Positions 1 through 6,935 of a stretch of 8,769 nucleotides of DNA are shown here, piece by piece. Below the pieces are notes generated by a model, which was not told where the DNA came from, did no database searches, and was given only the letters and a program-made list of their open reading frames with translations. This DNA comes from Patescibacteria group bacterium. GTDB taxonomy: Bacteria > Patescibacteriota > UBA1384 > XYA2-FULL-43-10 > CAINNR01. A program made the translations under genes and the position numbers. The stretch is taken from contig JAQVAO010000016.1 in the NCBI GenBank assembly GCA_028690755.1, positions 1-8,769 on the forward strand, read 5' to 3'. Within the stretch, counting starts at the first letter, position 1; each line of letters starts with the position of its first letter.

Positions 1-82
1 GACCATCTGCAATTGGTTTAACCCATCGAAGTCGCTCTTCTTTTACATTTTTAGGTATTTGTACACTCATGCTATTTAGCAT
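1..82 (-). CDS. N-terminal fragment of a possible HTH/integrase-type transposase (cut by window edge)
   Basis: A leftward reading frame enters from the left edge and gives 27 residues, including KNVKEERLRWVKPIADG. I chose the ATG at 80-82 because AGAGGA at 89-94 lies 6 nt upstream; an in-frame ATG at 68-70 is four codons further in and has no such site. The basic, Trp-containing N-terminus resembles, from memory, the start of helix-turn-helix plus DDE-integrase transposases (IS481-like) seen in Patescibacteria. The catalytic part lies outside the window, so neither the family nor the intactness can be shown here. No convincing promoter was found for it in the shared upstream region. The existence of a gene is fairly likely because of the good SD; the transposase name is a guess. 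Confidence 0.4.
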   Translation of the reverse strand, partial: MLNSMSVQIPKNVKEERLRWVKPIADG

Positions 83-133
83 AGAAGTTCCTCTAGAAAA
101 CCGCCATATGTCTGTGCACATTACCTAAGAGTA

Positions 134-162
134 TTGACAAATAATTAGTCCTGTGCTATAAT
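134..162 (+). promoter_or_regulatory. Consensus sigma-70 promoter with extended -10
   Basis: TTGACA at 134-139 and TATAAT at 157-162 both match consensus fully and are separated by exactly 17 bp. TGC directly before the -10 provides the extended -10 TGn element. Transcription should start near A168. It points at the lytic transglycosylase and implies a leader of about 100 nt. It is by far the best promoter in the window, so the gene is expected to be strongly transcribed unless repressed or attenuated. Confidence 0.85.
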
Positions 163-169
163 GAGGCAG

Positions 170-200
170 TTGTCTGTAAAAGCGGACAATTTTTGTTTTA
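170..200 (+). promoter_or_regulatory. Hairpin plus T-tract at the extreme 5' end of the transcript
   Basis: TTGTCTGT (170-177) pairs with GCGGACAA (182-189) around an AAAA loop: eight pairs, two of them G-U. A T-rich run (TTTTTGTTTT, 190-199) follows at once. The hairpin begins about 2-3 nt after the predicted transcription start. It may protect the 5' end of the mRNA, cause early pausing, or act as a very early attenuator. With only three G-C pairs it is weak as a terminator. The pairing is seen in the sequence; the role is inferred. Confidence 0.45.
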
Positions 201-218
201 AAAATAATACTTTCTGTG

Positions 219-249
219 CGCAAGTGTGCTCACTCCGGTGAGTGTTGCG
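219..249 (+). promoter_or_regulatory. Second leader hairpin of the transglycosylase mRNA
   Basis: CGCAA (219-223) pairs with TTGCG (245-249), and CTCAC (229-233) pairs with GTGAG (238-242) around a TCCG loop. Two G-U pairs (227-228 with 243-244) extend the inner stem, leaving only GTG (224-226) bulged. The structure would bury the GTG codon at 226, which favours an ATG start at 268 or later. It does not match any riboswitch class I recognise. Confidence 0.45.
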
Positions 250-267
250 AACGCCAGAATAACGTAC

Positions 268-993
268 ATGACCCTTCGAATTATGACCGCCTTGCGCGGG
301 CTAAAAGAGAGGATCAATTCGTACTTTAAAAAACTGGTATCCGACAATTCACATTACACCAAAATGGCTTCTTTTGCCCTTTTCGGTGCAATCGTTCCCT
401 TGTCGTTGATACCGGCACTTGCAACTGACAATGATAAATTTGTCAGCAAGGTTGTACTTTCCAAAAATGCCGGGATAGTGAATATCGCTGAAAAAAAACC
501 AGTGATTGTCCCCGGTGAGTCAAAAGTACAAGCTGAAGCTAGAATGCAAGCCGAGGCTGAGTCTAGAGCTCGTGCCGAAGCCGCAAAAAAAGTTGTAACA
601 GTTTCTGCTAGTAAAATAGTTTACAATGACCCCGCTGATTTCGATGGAATTTATCAGTCGGCTGGTGCGCAGTATGGAATTGATTGGCGTATACTAAAGG
701 CCATTCATTATGTTGAAACTGGTTGTTCTGGTTCAACATATAAAAGAAACCCTTCTGGCGCTACCGGTCCGATGCAGTTTATTCCTTCGACTTGGAGAGC
801 TTATGGGGTAGATGGTAATGGAGATGGCATTAAAGATATTTCTAACGTCAATGATGCCATATACGCCGCTGCCAACTATCTCAGAGCTTCCGGTGGTGAA
901 ATTAATAACTACAAAACCTCGCTTTGGTCGTACAATCCTTCAAGCAGGTATTACACCAAAGTTATGACTGTTGCAAAAAGTTTAGGATTTTAA
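268..993 (+). CDS. Lytic transglycosylase (SLT-type), secreted or membrane-anchored
   Basis: This enzyme is expected to cleave the glycan strand of peptidoglycan outside the membrane. Counting from ATG 268 (241 aa), a basic N-terminus is followed by a hydrophobic signal or anchor segment at about 34-52 (FALFGAIVPLSLIPALA), an Ala/Glu/Arg-rich probably helical linker at about 84-108, then the SLT domain from about 124. Glu150 in HYVETG is the likely catalytic acid, and GPMQFIPSTW (167-176) is the conserved domain signature. DGNGDGIKD (182-190) resembles the calcium-loop insert seen in related actinobacterial and patescibacterial enzymes. The start is uncertain. A GTG at 226 keeps the frame open but lies in a hairpin, ATG 283 is also possible, and none has a recognisable SD. 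The gene is monocistronic, with its own strong promoter and a terminator directly after it. The domain call is firm; the substrate and a role in division or host interaction are not shown. Confidence 0.9.
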   Translation: MTLRIMTALRGLKERINSYFKKLVSDNSHYTKMASFALFGAIVPLSLIPALATDNDKFVSKVVLSKNAGIVNIAEKKPVIVPGESKVQAEARMQAEAESRARAEAAKKVVTVSASKIVYNDPADFDGIYQSAGAQYGIDWRILKAIHYVETGCSGSTYKRNPSGATGPMQFIPSTWRAYGVDGNGDGIKDISNVNDAIYAAANYLRASGGEINNYKTSLWSYNPSSRYYTKVMTVAKSLGF

Positions 994-1006
994 GGAATCA
1001 AAACGC

Positions 1007-1041
1007 AAAAATCCCCCAGGATTATATCTCGGGGGATTTTT
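1007..1041. terminator. Bidirectional intrinsic terminator between convergent genes
   Basis: AAAAATCCCCC (1007-1017) pairs perfectly with GGGGGATTTTT (1031-1041): 11 bp with a 13-nt loop. The A and T runs of the stem serve as U-tracts in either direction. It lies 13 nt after the transglycosylase stop and 16 nt after the enolase stop, so it ends both transcripts. Confidence 0.92.
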
Positions 1042-1057
1042 GTTTGGTTTTATAATT

Positions 1058-2359
1058 CTATTGAAGGCCGGAGTTCTGGCTTGTGTCTCTTTCAGCTAAT
1101 TTTGCTCTATCCCCAAGAATCTTTGATATTTCTAGTAGTCGATTGTATTTTACAGTTCTTTCTGTGCGGCATGGTGCTCCTGATTTAATCATCCCGCCCC
1201 CTGCAGCAACAGCTAGGTCTGAAATAAAAGAGTCTTCGTTTTCACCAGAGCGGTGAGAAATCATGAATTTAATATTATTTTGTTTTGCGAAATTTATAGT
1301 GTCAATTGTCTCGGACAGAGTTCCGATTTGGTTTGGCTTAATTAAAATTGCGTTGCTCGCTTTTTGCTGTATGCCGATTTGGAGTCTTTTGATATTAGTG
1401 GTGTAAATATCATCGCCGATTATTTCCAGCCTGTTTCCGAGCTCAGCTGTCAGTCTTTGCCATCCCTTCCAATCATCCTCATCAAGTCCATCTTCGATCG
1501 ATAGAATCGGGTATTTATCAACCCAAACTTTGTAATAATCAATAAGTTCATCAGTGGTAAATGTTCGATTTTCACGGTGAAGTTGATATACTCCCTGATA
1601 AAAAATTCTACTTGCCGCTGGATCAAGCGCTATAAAAACATTCTCTCCTGCAAGGTAGCCAGCCTCTTTGATCGCCATCATCAAAAGTTCCATTGCTTGC
1701 TCATTCGAAAATAGAGAGGGCGCAAAACCGCCTTCGTCTCCGACCAATGGCTGATAGTTGCGCTCAAGCAATATTTTTCCAAGGGCATGATATATTTCAG
1801 TGCCGGCCCTTAGAGATTCGGCAAAACTCACTAGGCCGACTGGGACAATCATAAATTCTTGAAAATCAGTTGATCCGACTGCGTGTTTACCACCATTTAA
1901 GATATTAAAATATGGTAAAGGGATCGTATAGTTTTCAGACTGGGTAAAATATTTAGCCAAAAATTCAAACATCTCTTTTTTTTCGCTTTTGGCTAAAGCT
2001 TCGGCGATTGAAAGCGATACAGCAAGCGTAGCATTTCCTCCAAGTTTTGATTTATTTTCGGTACCGTCTATCTCAATAATTTTTTTGTCAATTTCTCGAA
2101 AATCTGCAAATTCCAGGCCAACAATTGCTGGCGCAATAATATCGGAAATATTTTTTATCGCAGTTAAAACACCTTTGCCTTCGTAACGCTTGTCGTCTTT
2201 GTCTCGTAGCTCTAGAGCTTCGTATTTGCCGGTCGAAGCTCCTGATGGCACATAGCCAAAACCGACTGATCCGTCTTCAAGCACGACTTTTGCCTTAATA
2301 GTTGGGTTTCCGCGTGAATCAAGTACTTCGAGTGCCTCTATACTTTGTATTTTTGCCAT
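1058..2359 (-). CDS. eno: Enolase (phosphopyruvate hydratase)
   Basis: Enolase interconverts 2-phosphoglycerate and phosphoenolpyruvate in glycolysis, in the cytoplasm. The 433-aa length is typical. The key residues are all present: loop SGASTGKYEA (39-48), His159 in NGGKHA, Glu168, Glu209 in GDEGGFAP, Mg2+ ligands Asp246, Glu289 and Asp316, catalytic Lys341 in IKPNQIGT, SHRSGENED (368-376) and Lys392 in IKSGAPCR. Two residues differ mildly from the common forms (SGENED for SGETED, GGNA for GANA) and neither should matter. The start MAKIQSIEALEVLDSRGNPT fits the family N-terminus. Its SD, AAGGAGG at 2363-2369, is strong but unusually close (3 nt). A TTG at 2380 extends the frame but overlaps the DUF3048 stop and is rejected. 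The gene is last in the leftward series, 13 nt after DUF3048, and followed by the shared terminator. Confidence 0.97.
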   Translation of the reverse strand: MAKIQSIEALEVLDSRGNPTIKAKVVLEDGSVGFGYVPSGASTGKYEALELRDKDDKRYEGKGVLTAIKNISDIIAPAIVGLEFADFREIDKKIIEIDGTENKSKLGGNATLAVSLSIAEALAKSEKKEMFEFLAKYFTQSENYTIPLPYFNILNGGKHAVGSTDFQEFMIVPVGLVSFAESLRAGTEIYHALGKILLERNYQPLVGDEGGFAPSLFSNEQAMELLMMAIKEAGYLAGENVFIALDPAASRIFYQGVYQLHRENRTFTTDELIDYYKVWVDKYPILSIEDGLDEDDWKGWQRLTAELGNRLEIIGDDIYTTNIKRLQIGIQQKASNAILIKPNQIGTLSETIDTINFAKQNNIKFMISHRSGENEDSFISDLAVAAGGGMIKSGAPCRTERTVKYNRLLEISKILGDRAKLAERDTSQNSGLQ

Positions 2360-2372
2360 ATTCCTCCTTAAA

Positions 2373-3488
2373 TTATTCAACTTTATAAGAAAGCCCCGGA
2401 TGGATCGTCTCTATCCAAAAAGTTCCGGGGTTAAACTCAATTTCTGTTCCAGAACTTTTATCATAATATCTTGTTCTTGAGGTATCATTCTCCTTTTTCC
2501 AGGTGGCCTTGATTTCTTTGCCGTCAATGAAAATAGAGGCATCTCCGGACCCAACTAGGTCGAATATCCAGCCATTTTCGTTAATTGCGGTCACTGTCGA
2601 GCGACGATTGATCAACTGAATTATTATGTTTTTTGCTTCTATTTGAGTATTATTTTCAATGTCAACATGAGCCTTGCCAGCCATTTCTCGCAAGTAGGAG
2701 TTTTTTTCCTTGTTGTAGACGTATTTAACATTATAGCTAGCGTTTCCAAAATTGATAAAAACCGATTGAGATTCGGGTCTTGATTCAAGATCTGGCTCAG
2801 TTTTAAATTTATAACTGATAAATGTGTTGTCAGTTGTATATTTTTTGTTCGTAGCAGTTTCGTAAAGCTTGGAGGTTGATGTATACATTGTGTGTTCGGA
2901 GCTGACCTTTCTTGACCGATCTCTCCAGTATGCAGCCGAATTTACAAATTGGTCTAGGTCCAATATGCCATCAGCTTTTATTTTTTGCAGAGCGTCATAG
3001 TTTCCTCCTACATGAGCAAAATAACCGTTTAGTTCTCTGATCCAGTCGACGTAATAAGTCCTTGCAGATCGAACGGGACCAACTTTTTCTGCCCCTCGAG
3101 GAGCATAGAGAGCCAAAAATCTAGTTATTCCACCTTCAGCTATTGCTTCATAAACAACGCTGGCAGCTGATAGACCGGATTGTGGGCGAGAATCCACATG
3201 ATTTTCCACAATTATGCCCAGTGGGTGCCTATTGGCATCCTCTTTGCTGATCATGGTGCCATCTAGTAGTGACGGGTAGAGTTGCTCTTTCGCCTCTTCC
3301 TTGTCGACGTCTAGAGATAAATTACCGCCAATGTCCGGTTTAAAAATGAAATAGAAACCAGTTGCCAGGGATAATATTATTATCCCGATGATAGAAATTA
3401 TCGTGATTTTTCTGTTTTTAGGATTTGACCAAAATTTTTTAAACTTTTCTTTAAAAGACAACTTACCGGAAATTACATCATCAGGCAT
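2373..3488 (-). CDS. DUF3048 domain membrane-anchored protein (YerB-like)
   Basis: This 371-aa protein has a basic cytoplasmic N-terminus, one transmembrane segment at about 28-49 and a large, probably extracytoplasmic domain. The conserved DUF3048 N-terminal signature covers about 89-162: RPQSGLSAASVVYEAIAEGG (101-120), ITRFLALY, GPVRSAR (137-143) and HVGG (159-162). The C-terminal part ends with the family pattern around GSGDASIFIDGK (313-324) and FNPGTFWIE (352-360). B. subtilis YerB belongs to this family. Its biochemical function is not established; the location suggests an envelope role, which is inference. There is no lipobox cysteine, so it is membrane-spanning rather than a lipoprotein. 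The ATG at 3488 has a good SD, GGGAGGG at 3494-3500, 5 nt upstream. The 42-nt gap after RarA is the largest in the series and may hold an internal promoter. Confidence 0.9.
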   Translation of the reverse strand: MPDDVISGKLSFKEKFKKFWSNPKNRKITIISIIGIIILSLATGFYFIFKPDIGGNLSLDVDKEEAKEQLYPSLLDGTMISKEDANRHPLGIIVENHVDSRPQSGLSAASVVYEAIAEGGITRFLALYAPRGAEKVGPVRSARTYYVDWIRELNGYFAHVGGNYDALQKIKADGILDLDQFVNSAAYWRDRSRKVSSEHTMYTSTSKLYETATNKKYTTDNTFISYKFKTEPDLESRPESQSVFINFGNASYNVKYVYNKEKNSYLREMAGKAHVDIENNTQIEAKNIIIQLINRRSTVTAINENGWIFDLVGSGDASIFIDGKEIKATWKKENDTSRTRYYDKSSGTEIEFNPGTFWIETIHPGLSYKVE

Positions 3489-3529
3489 TTAATCCCTCCC
3501 CATATATTGTTAGCTATTATCTATAAGAT

Positions 3530-3558
3530 ATTATAGACTATTCTCGCTTTCTATCCAA
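3530..3558 (-). promoter_or_regulatory. Possible internal promoter for DUF3048-eno
   Basis: On the minus strand a consensus TATAAT (3535-3530) overlaps the end of the RarA gene. The -35 candidate TTGGAT (3558-3553) lies 17 bp upstream and matches only TTG of the consensus. Start of transcription would be near 3523. There the inverted repeat TATCT-ATA-AGATA (3518-3530) could be an operator. The -10 is good and the -35 poor; AT-rich intergenic DNA often produces such matches by chance. Confidence 0.35.
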
Positions 3559-4778
3559 TACTTTTTTGATTGAAGATTCTTTGGCCGATGGTCTTCTTTG
3601 CTATAAGGTTTATAGTTTTTTCCAAAACCGAAATCTTTCATCATTTTTGTCGGGGCATTGCGTATATCTAGAGGTATTGGTTCGAGCCTTTTGTTTTTGA
3701 CATCATCAAGCGCTGCGGCGTAAGCAGAATCAACTGCACGTGATTTTGGAGCTTTTGCGAGATAAATTGTTAGCTCTGCAATTGCGTCAGTGGCTTCTGG
3801 CATTCCCATAAAAGATATTGCTTCTCGTGTTGCCGCCGCTAATATTAAAGCTTGCGGATCAGCTAGCCCAATGTCCTCAGACGCTGCGCGCATCAATCTG
3901 CGCAAAATATATAGTGGCTCCTCGCCCGCTTTAAGCATTCTGGCTAAATAATGGAGAGAAGCGTCAACGTCTGAGGCGCGAACTGACTTATGAAGGGCTG
4001 AAATTGCATCGAAATGCCCGTCAGAAGACTTGTCATAGCGAATAAATTTGCCCTGAATTGCTTCCTCGGCATCTGCGAGAGAGATCGCAATCTTTCCGTT
4101 CTTATCCTTTCTTCCAGTCAAAACAGCCAATTCAAGTGCGTTATAAGCATCTCTGGCATCACCTTCACAGAGTTTGGCGATGTGCTTGATCGCTGTCGAC
4201 TCAATTTTGATTTTTAAATTACCGAATCCCCTAGCTTTATCCTTGATTGCATTTTTCAGCAATTTTTCAATACTATCCTCACTTAATTCACGGAGGTGAA
4301 AGACTCTAGCACGAGATAATAGCGGGGCGTTAACTTGAAAAGACGGATTTTCCGTTGTTGCCCCAATTAATATTATTGTTCCATCTTCAACTGCGGGTAG
4401 GAATGCATCTTGCTGCGTTTTGTTGAAATGGTGAATTTCGTCAACAAACAGAACAGTTTTTTGCTGATGAAATTTTTTGCGATCTTTCGCCTCGTCAAGC
4501 GCTTTGCGCACATCTCCGATTCCTGAAGTCACTGCTGAGAATGGTTGGAAAAAAGATTTAGTTTTGTTAGCAATTAATCTGGCTAGAGTAGTCTTCCCCG
4601 ATCCTGGAGGTCCCCAAAGAATCATCGAGAATAATTTGTCGGCTTCAATAGCTCGCCTGAGTATTTTATCCTTGGCGAGAATGTGTTCCTGCCCGATATA
4701 TTCATTAAAATTAATCGGCCTCATGCGGTCAGCAAGAGGAGCCCCGGTTTTTAGGTTCTCATCAAATAGATCTGCCAT
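3531..4778 (-). CDS. rarA: Replication-associated recombination protein A (RarA/MgsA AAA+ ATPase)
   Basis: RarA is a clamp-loader-related AAA+ ATPase that acts at stalled replication forks in the cytoplasm. In this 415-aa protein I see the N-terminal PLADRMRPINFNEYIGQEHI (15-34, the second P being the usual start of the fold), Walker A GPPGSGKT (56-63), Walker B LFVDEIHHFNKTQQD (110-124), sensor 1 GATTENPSF (139-147), the arginine finger in SRAR (Arg156), sensor 2 region GDARDAYNALE (206-216) and the C-terminal oligomerisation region, including GEEPLYILRRLMRAASEDIG (285-304). Length and all motifs are normal. The start follows the trxB stop by 11 nt and has no visible SD, so translation probably depends on reinitiation after trxB. 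Unrelated frames on the opposite strand are shadows. Confidence 0.96.
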   Translation of the reverse strand: MADLFDENLKTGAPLADRMRPINFNEYIGQEHILAKDKILRRAIEADKLFSMILWGPPGSGKTTLARLIANKTKSFFQPFSAVTSGIGDVRKALDEAKDRKKFHQQKTVLFVDEIHHFNKTQQDAFLPAVEDGTIILIGATTENPSFQVNAPLLSRARVFHLRELSEDSIEKLLKNAIKDKARGFGNLKIKIESTAIKHIAKLCEGDARDAYNALELAVLTGRKDKNGKIAISLADAEEAIQGKFIRYDKSSDGHFDAISALHKSVRASDVDASLHYLARMLKAGEEPLYILRRLMRAASEDIGLADPQALILAAATREAISFMGMPEATDAIAELTIYLAKAPKSRAVDSAYAAALDDVKNKRLEPIPLDIRNAPTKMMKDFGFGKNYKPYSKEDHRPKNLQSKKYWIESENSL

Positions 4779-4789
4779 TTATGGTCATA

Positions 4790-5704
4790 TTATTGTTTGT
4801 TGTCAAGATATTTTGCGACGGAGATAGCAGCAATAGCGCCTTCACCGGCTGATATCACAATTTGTTTATAATAGGAGTTTGTCAAATCTCCAGCTGCAAA
4901 AACGCCCGGTCGGGAAGTTGAGTGGTCTTTCTTGACAATTATTTGATTTTTTTCATCCATATCAACAAAATTTTTAATAAGACCGTCCTCAACAATATAT
5001 CCGATTTCAACAAAAATCCCATCGGCTTTCAGCTCGATTGTTTTGTTATCTTTTGAATACACGACTGCTTCAACATTTGTTGTACCCTTAATTTCGGATA
5101 CTTTCGCTTTGGTAATAATTTCAACATTTTTTAAACTTTTGATTTTCTTAACTCTAATTTCCTCGGCAGTAAATTCATCACGCCTATGTATCAAATAAAC
5201 TTTTTGGGCGATTTTTGAAAGTAAAAGCGCTGCGTCAAACGTCGAATTACCTCCACCGCTGACAACAACGGTTTTACCTTTAAAAAATGGGGCGTCACAA
5301 GTCGCACAATAAGATACTCCCTTGCCCTTAAATTCTTTTTCTCCGGGAATATTCAATCTTCTTGGCACTTTCCCAAAGGCCAAAATGAGCGAATGAGATT
5401 GATAAGTATCTTTTTGACCAAAAATTTGAAATTTATTTTCTTTTTCCTCGATCTTAGTTACTTCGTCAAAAATGATTTCTGAGCCAAATTTTTTTGCTTG
5501 ATTTATAAATTTATTTGCCAGCTCTGGTCCAGAAACTAGATCAAATCCTGGGTAATTTTCTATATCCGGAGTTTTCACCACTTGTCCGCCAACATCACGC
5601 GTGATAACTAGTGTTTTTAAGAGTTGTCTGGAGGTATAAATTGCTGAAGTGATACCAGCTGGTCCGCCGCCAATAATTATTACATCATAAATCGTTTTTT
5701 CCAT
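4790..5704 (-). CDS. trxB: Thioredoxin reductase-like FAD/NAD(P)H flavoprotein
   Basis: This 304-aa protein of the low-molecular-weight thioredoxin reductase family reduces a thioredoxin-like disulfide using NAD(P)H through FAD. It shows the FAD-binding GGGPAG (12-17), the redox pair Cys133/Cys136 in SYCATCDAPFF, the pyridine-nucleotide motif GGGNSTFDAA (150-159) and the C-terminal FAD motif GVFAAGD (267-273). HRRDEF (173-178) keeps the two arginines that contact the NADPH 2'-phosphate, but the third arginine of the HRRxxxR motif is Thr179. The usual Arg-Gln near the FAD (RQ) is Lys-Gln (280-281). Cofactor preference could therefore be altered; this is inference. The SD AGAGGA (5710-5715) is 5 nt before the ATG and overlaps the glutamate dehydrogenase stop. 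No thioredoxin gene lies in the window, so the partner is unknown. Confidence 0.93.
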   Translation of the reverse strand: MEKTIYDVIIIGGGPAGITSAIYTSRQLLKTLVITRDVGGQVVKTPDIENYPGFDLVSGPELANKFINQAKKFGSEIIFDEVTKIEEKENKFQIFGQKDTYQSHSLILAFGKVPRRLNIPGEKEFKGKGVSYCATCDAPFFKGKTVVVSGGGNSTFDAALLLSKIAQKVYLIHRRDEFTAEEIRVKKIKSLKNVEIITKAKVSEIKGTTNVEAVVYSKDNKTIELKADGIFVEIGYIVEDGLIKNFVDMDEKNQIIVKKDHSTSRPGVFAAGDLTNSYYKQIVISAGEGAIAAISVAKYLDNKQ

Positions 5705-5713
5705 AATATTCCT

Positions 5714-6935
5714 CTAAATTTTTGCTGACTTAATAATTTTACCAACTGCGATAACATAAGCTGCTTGGCGAAAAGTAATTTTCTTTTTTTCTGATAAAGC
5801 AAAAATCTCATCAGATGCTTGCGACATTATTTTTATCAATTTTTTGTCAACTTTATCCGCACTCCAACTGCTTTGTTTCAAATTTTGTAACCATTCGAAA
5901 TAACTGACGGTAACTCCACCTGCGTTTGTAAGTATATCGGGCAGGATCTTGATTTTTTTTGCCGATAATTTTATCAGCTTCTGGAGTCGTTGGTCCGTTT
6001 GCCAGTTCGAGAATTACTTTGCAATTAATTTGTTTTGCATTTTTCTCAGTTATCACATTTTCCAGCGCTGCCAGAGCTAAAAGGTCTACATCAAGCTGAA
6101 TCATTTTTTCGTTACTGATAATTTTGACATTTGGGATATTAGCAATCCTGCCGAATTTTTTCTTCAGCCCTGATATTTTATTTGGATCGATTCCCGAAGG
6201 ATCGTAAATTGCGCCTGAAGAATCAGATATCGCAATAATTTTTAATCCTTGTTTGTAAAGCAATTTGGCAATATTTTCACCAGCATTTCCAAAGCCTTGG
6301 ATCGCTACTGTTTCAATCGGAAATTTATACTTTTTAATCAGTTGATTTAAAACAATCTGCGCTCCCCTAGCGGTTGCCGTGTCGCGGCCGAGAGAGCCAC
6401 CGTTCTTTATTGATTTGCCTGTAACAACAGCTGGAGTTTTTTTGCCGACAATTTTTGAATATTCATCGTAAAACCAGTCAATTATTTTGGGATTGGTATT
6501 AACATCTGGTGCTGGAATATCAATTTTGGGGCCGACGAAATTATAAACCTGTCTGGCAAATGATCGGGTTAGTTTTTCTAACTCTTTTTCTGAGAGTTCT
6601 TTAACATCAACTTCGATACCACCTTTACCCCCACCATATGGAATATCGACGACAGCGCACTTCATCGACATCCATGTCGCTAGCGCTTTTACCTCGTCTA
6701 AATTAGTTTCCGGATGAAATCGTAGTCCCCCTTTGTATGGTCCGCGAAAATTGTTGTGCTGGATCCTGAATCCCTTAAATGTCTTCAGCTTGCCGTTGTC
6801 CATCCGAACTGGGATATTTACCTCGACTATTTTTTCCGGTTTCTTTATGTATTCGGCTAACTCTTTGTTCAAATCCCCTATTTTTACCGCTTCGTCAATC
6901 ACCTGTATTGCACTGGTGAAAGGGTTTTTGTTCAT
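5714..6935 (-). CDS. gdhA: Glutamate dehydrogenase (Glu/Leu/Phe/Val family), frame interrupted at an A8 tract
   Basis: It converts glutamate and 2-oxoglutarate plus ammonium with NAD(P). From ATG 6935 (SD GGAG at 6943-6946) the frame gives 327 residues of a normal enzyme: Lys68 in GPYKGGLRF, Lys92, catalytic Lys104 in GGGKGG, Asp144 in PAPDVNTN, Rossmann GFGNAG (214-219) with Asp238 ending the next strand (compatible with NAD), and [12 protein letters not shown] (310-321). At an A8 tract (5953-5960) this frame leaves the family and stops at 5853. Reading one base fewer restores a further 79 residues, including [17 protein letters not shown], to a TAG at 5714-5716, giving 406 aa, a normal length. 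The restored stop sits inside the trxB SD, 9 nt before trxB. The ATG overlaps the PPC stop as ATGA. It may be a sequencing error, a slippage-expressed gene or a recent pseudogene; if untreated, the 360-aa product has a wrong C-terminus. Confidence 0.93.
5953..5960 (-). other. Homopolymer A8 tract at the frameshift site
   Basis: Eight T on the plus strand (A8 in the mRNA) follow codons for Ile-Gly. Seven A would give [10 protein letters not shown], matching the expected enzyme. Nine A (equivalent to a -1 ribosomal shift) would give Lys-Ser-Arg-Ser and does not restore the family sequence. The correction needed is therefore loss of one A in the DNA or RNA, or a +1 ribosomal shift. Confidence 0.85.

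Noticed and set aside
1989..2186. Rightward open frame of 65 codons inside enolase
   Set aside because: It is antisense to a fully conserved enolase and shows no SD and no family resemblance; a shadow frame.
2357..2380. Enolase start at the upstream TTG (2380)
   Set aside because: It would put the strong AAGGAGG inside the coding region and overlap the DUF3048 stop; the ATG at 2359 gives the standard enolase N-terminus.
4014..4827. Two rightward open frames (67 and 116 codons) opposite rarA
   Set aside because: Both lie antisense to conserved RarA motifs, including Walker A and B, and have low-complexity Ser/Arg/Leu composition expected of shadows.
5853..5960. Programmed -1 ribosomal frameshift at the A8 tract
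   Set aside because: A -1 shift leads to Lys-Ser-Arg-Ser and not to the conserved dehydrogenase C-terminus; the change needed is +1 or the loss of one A.
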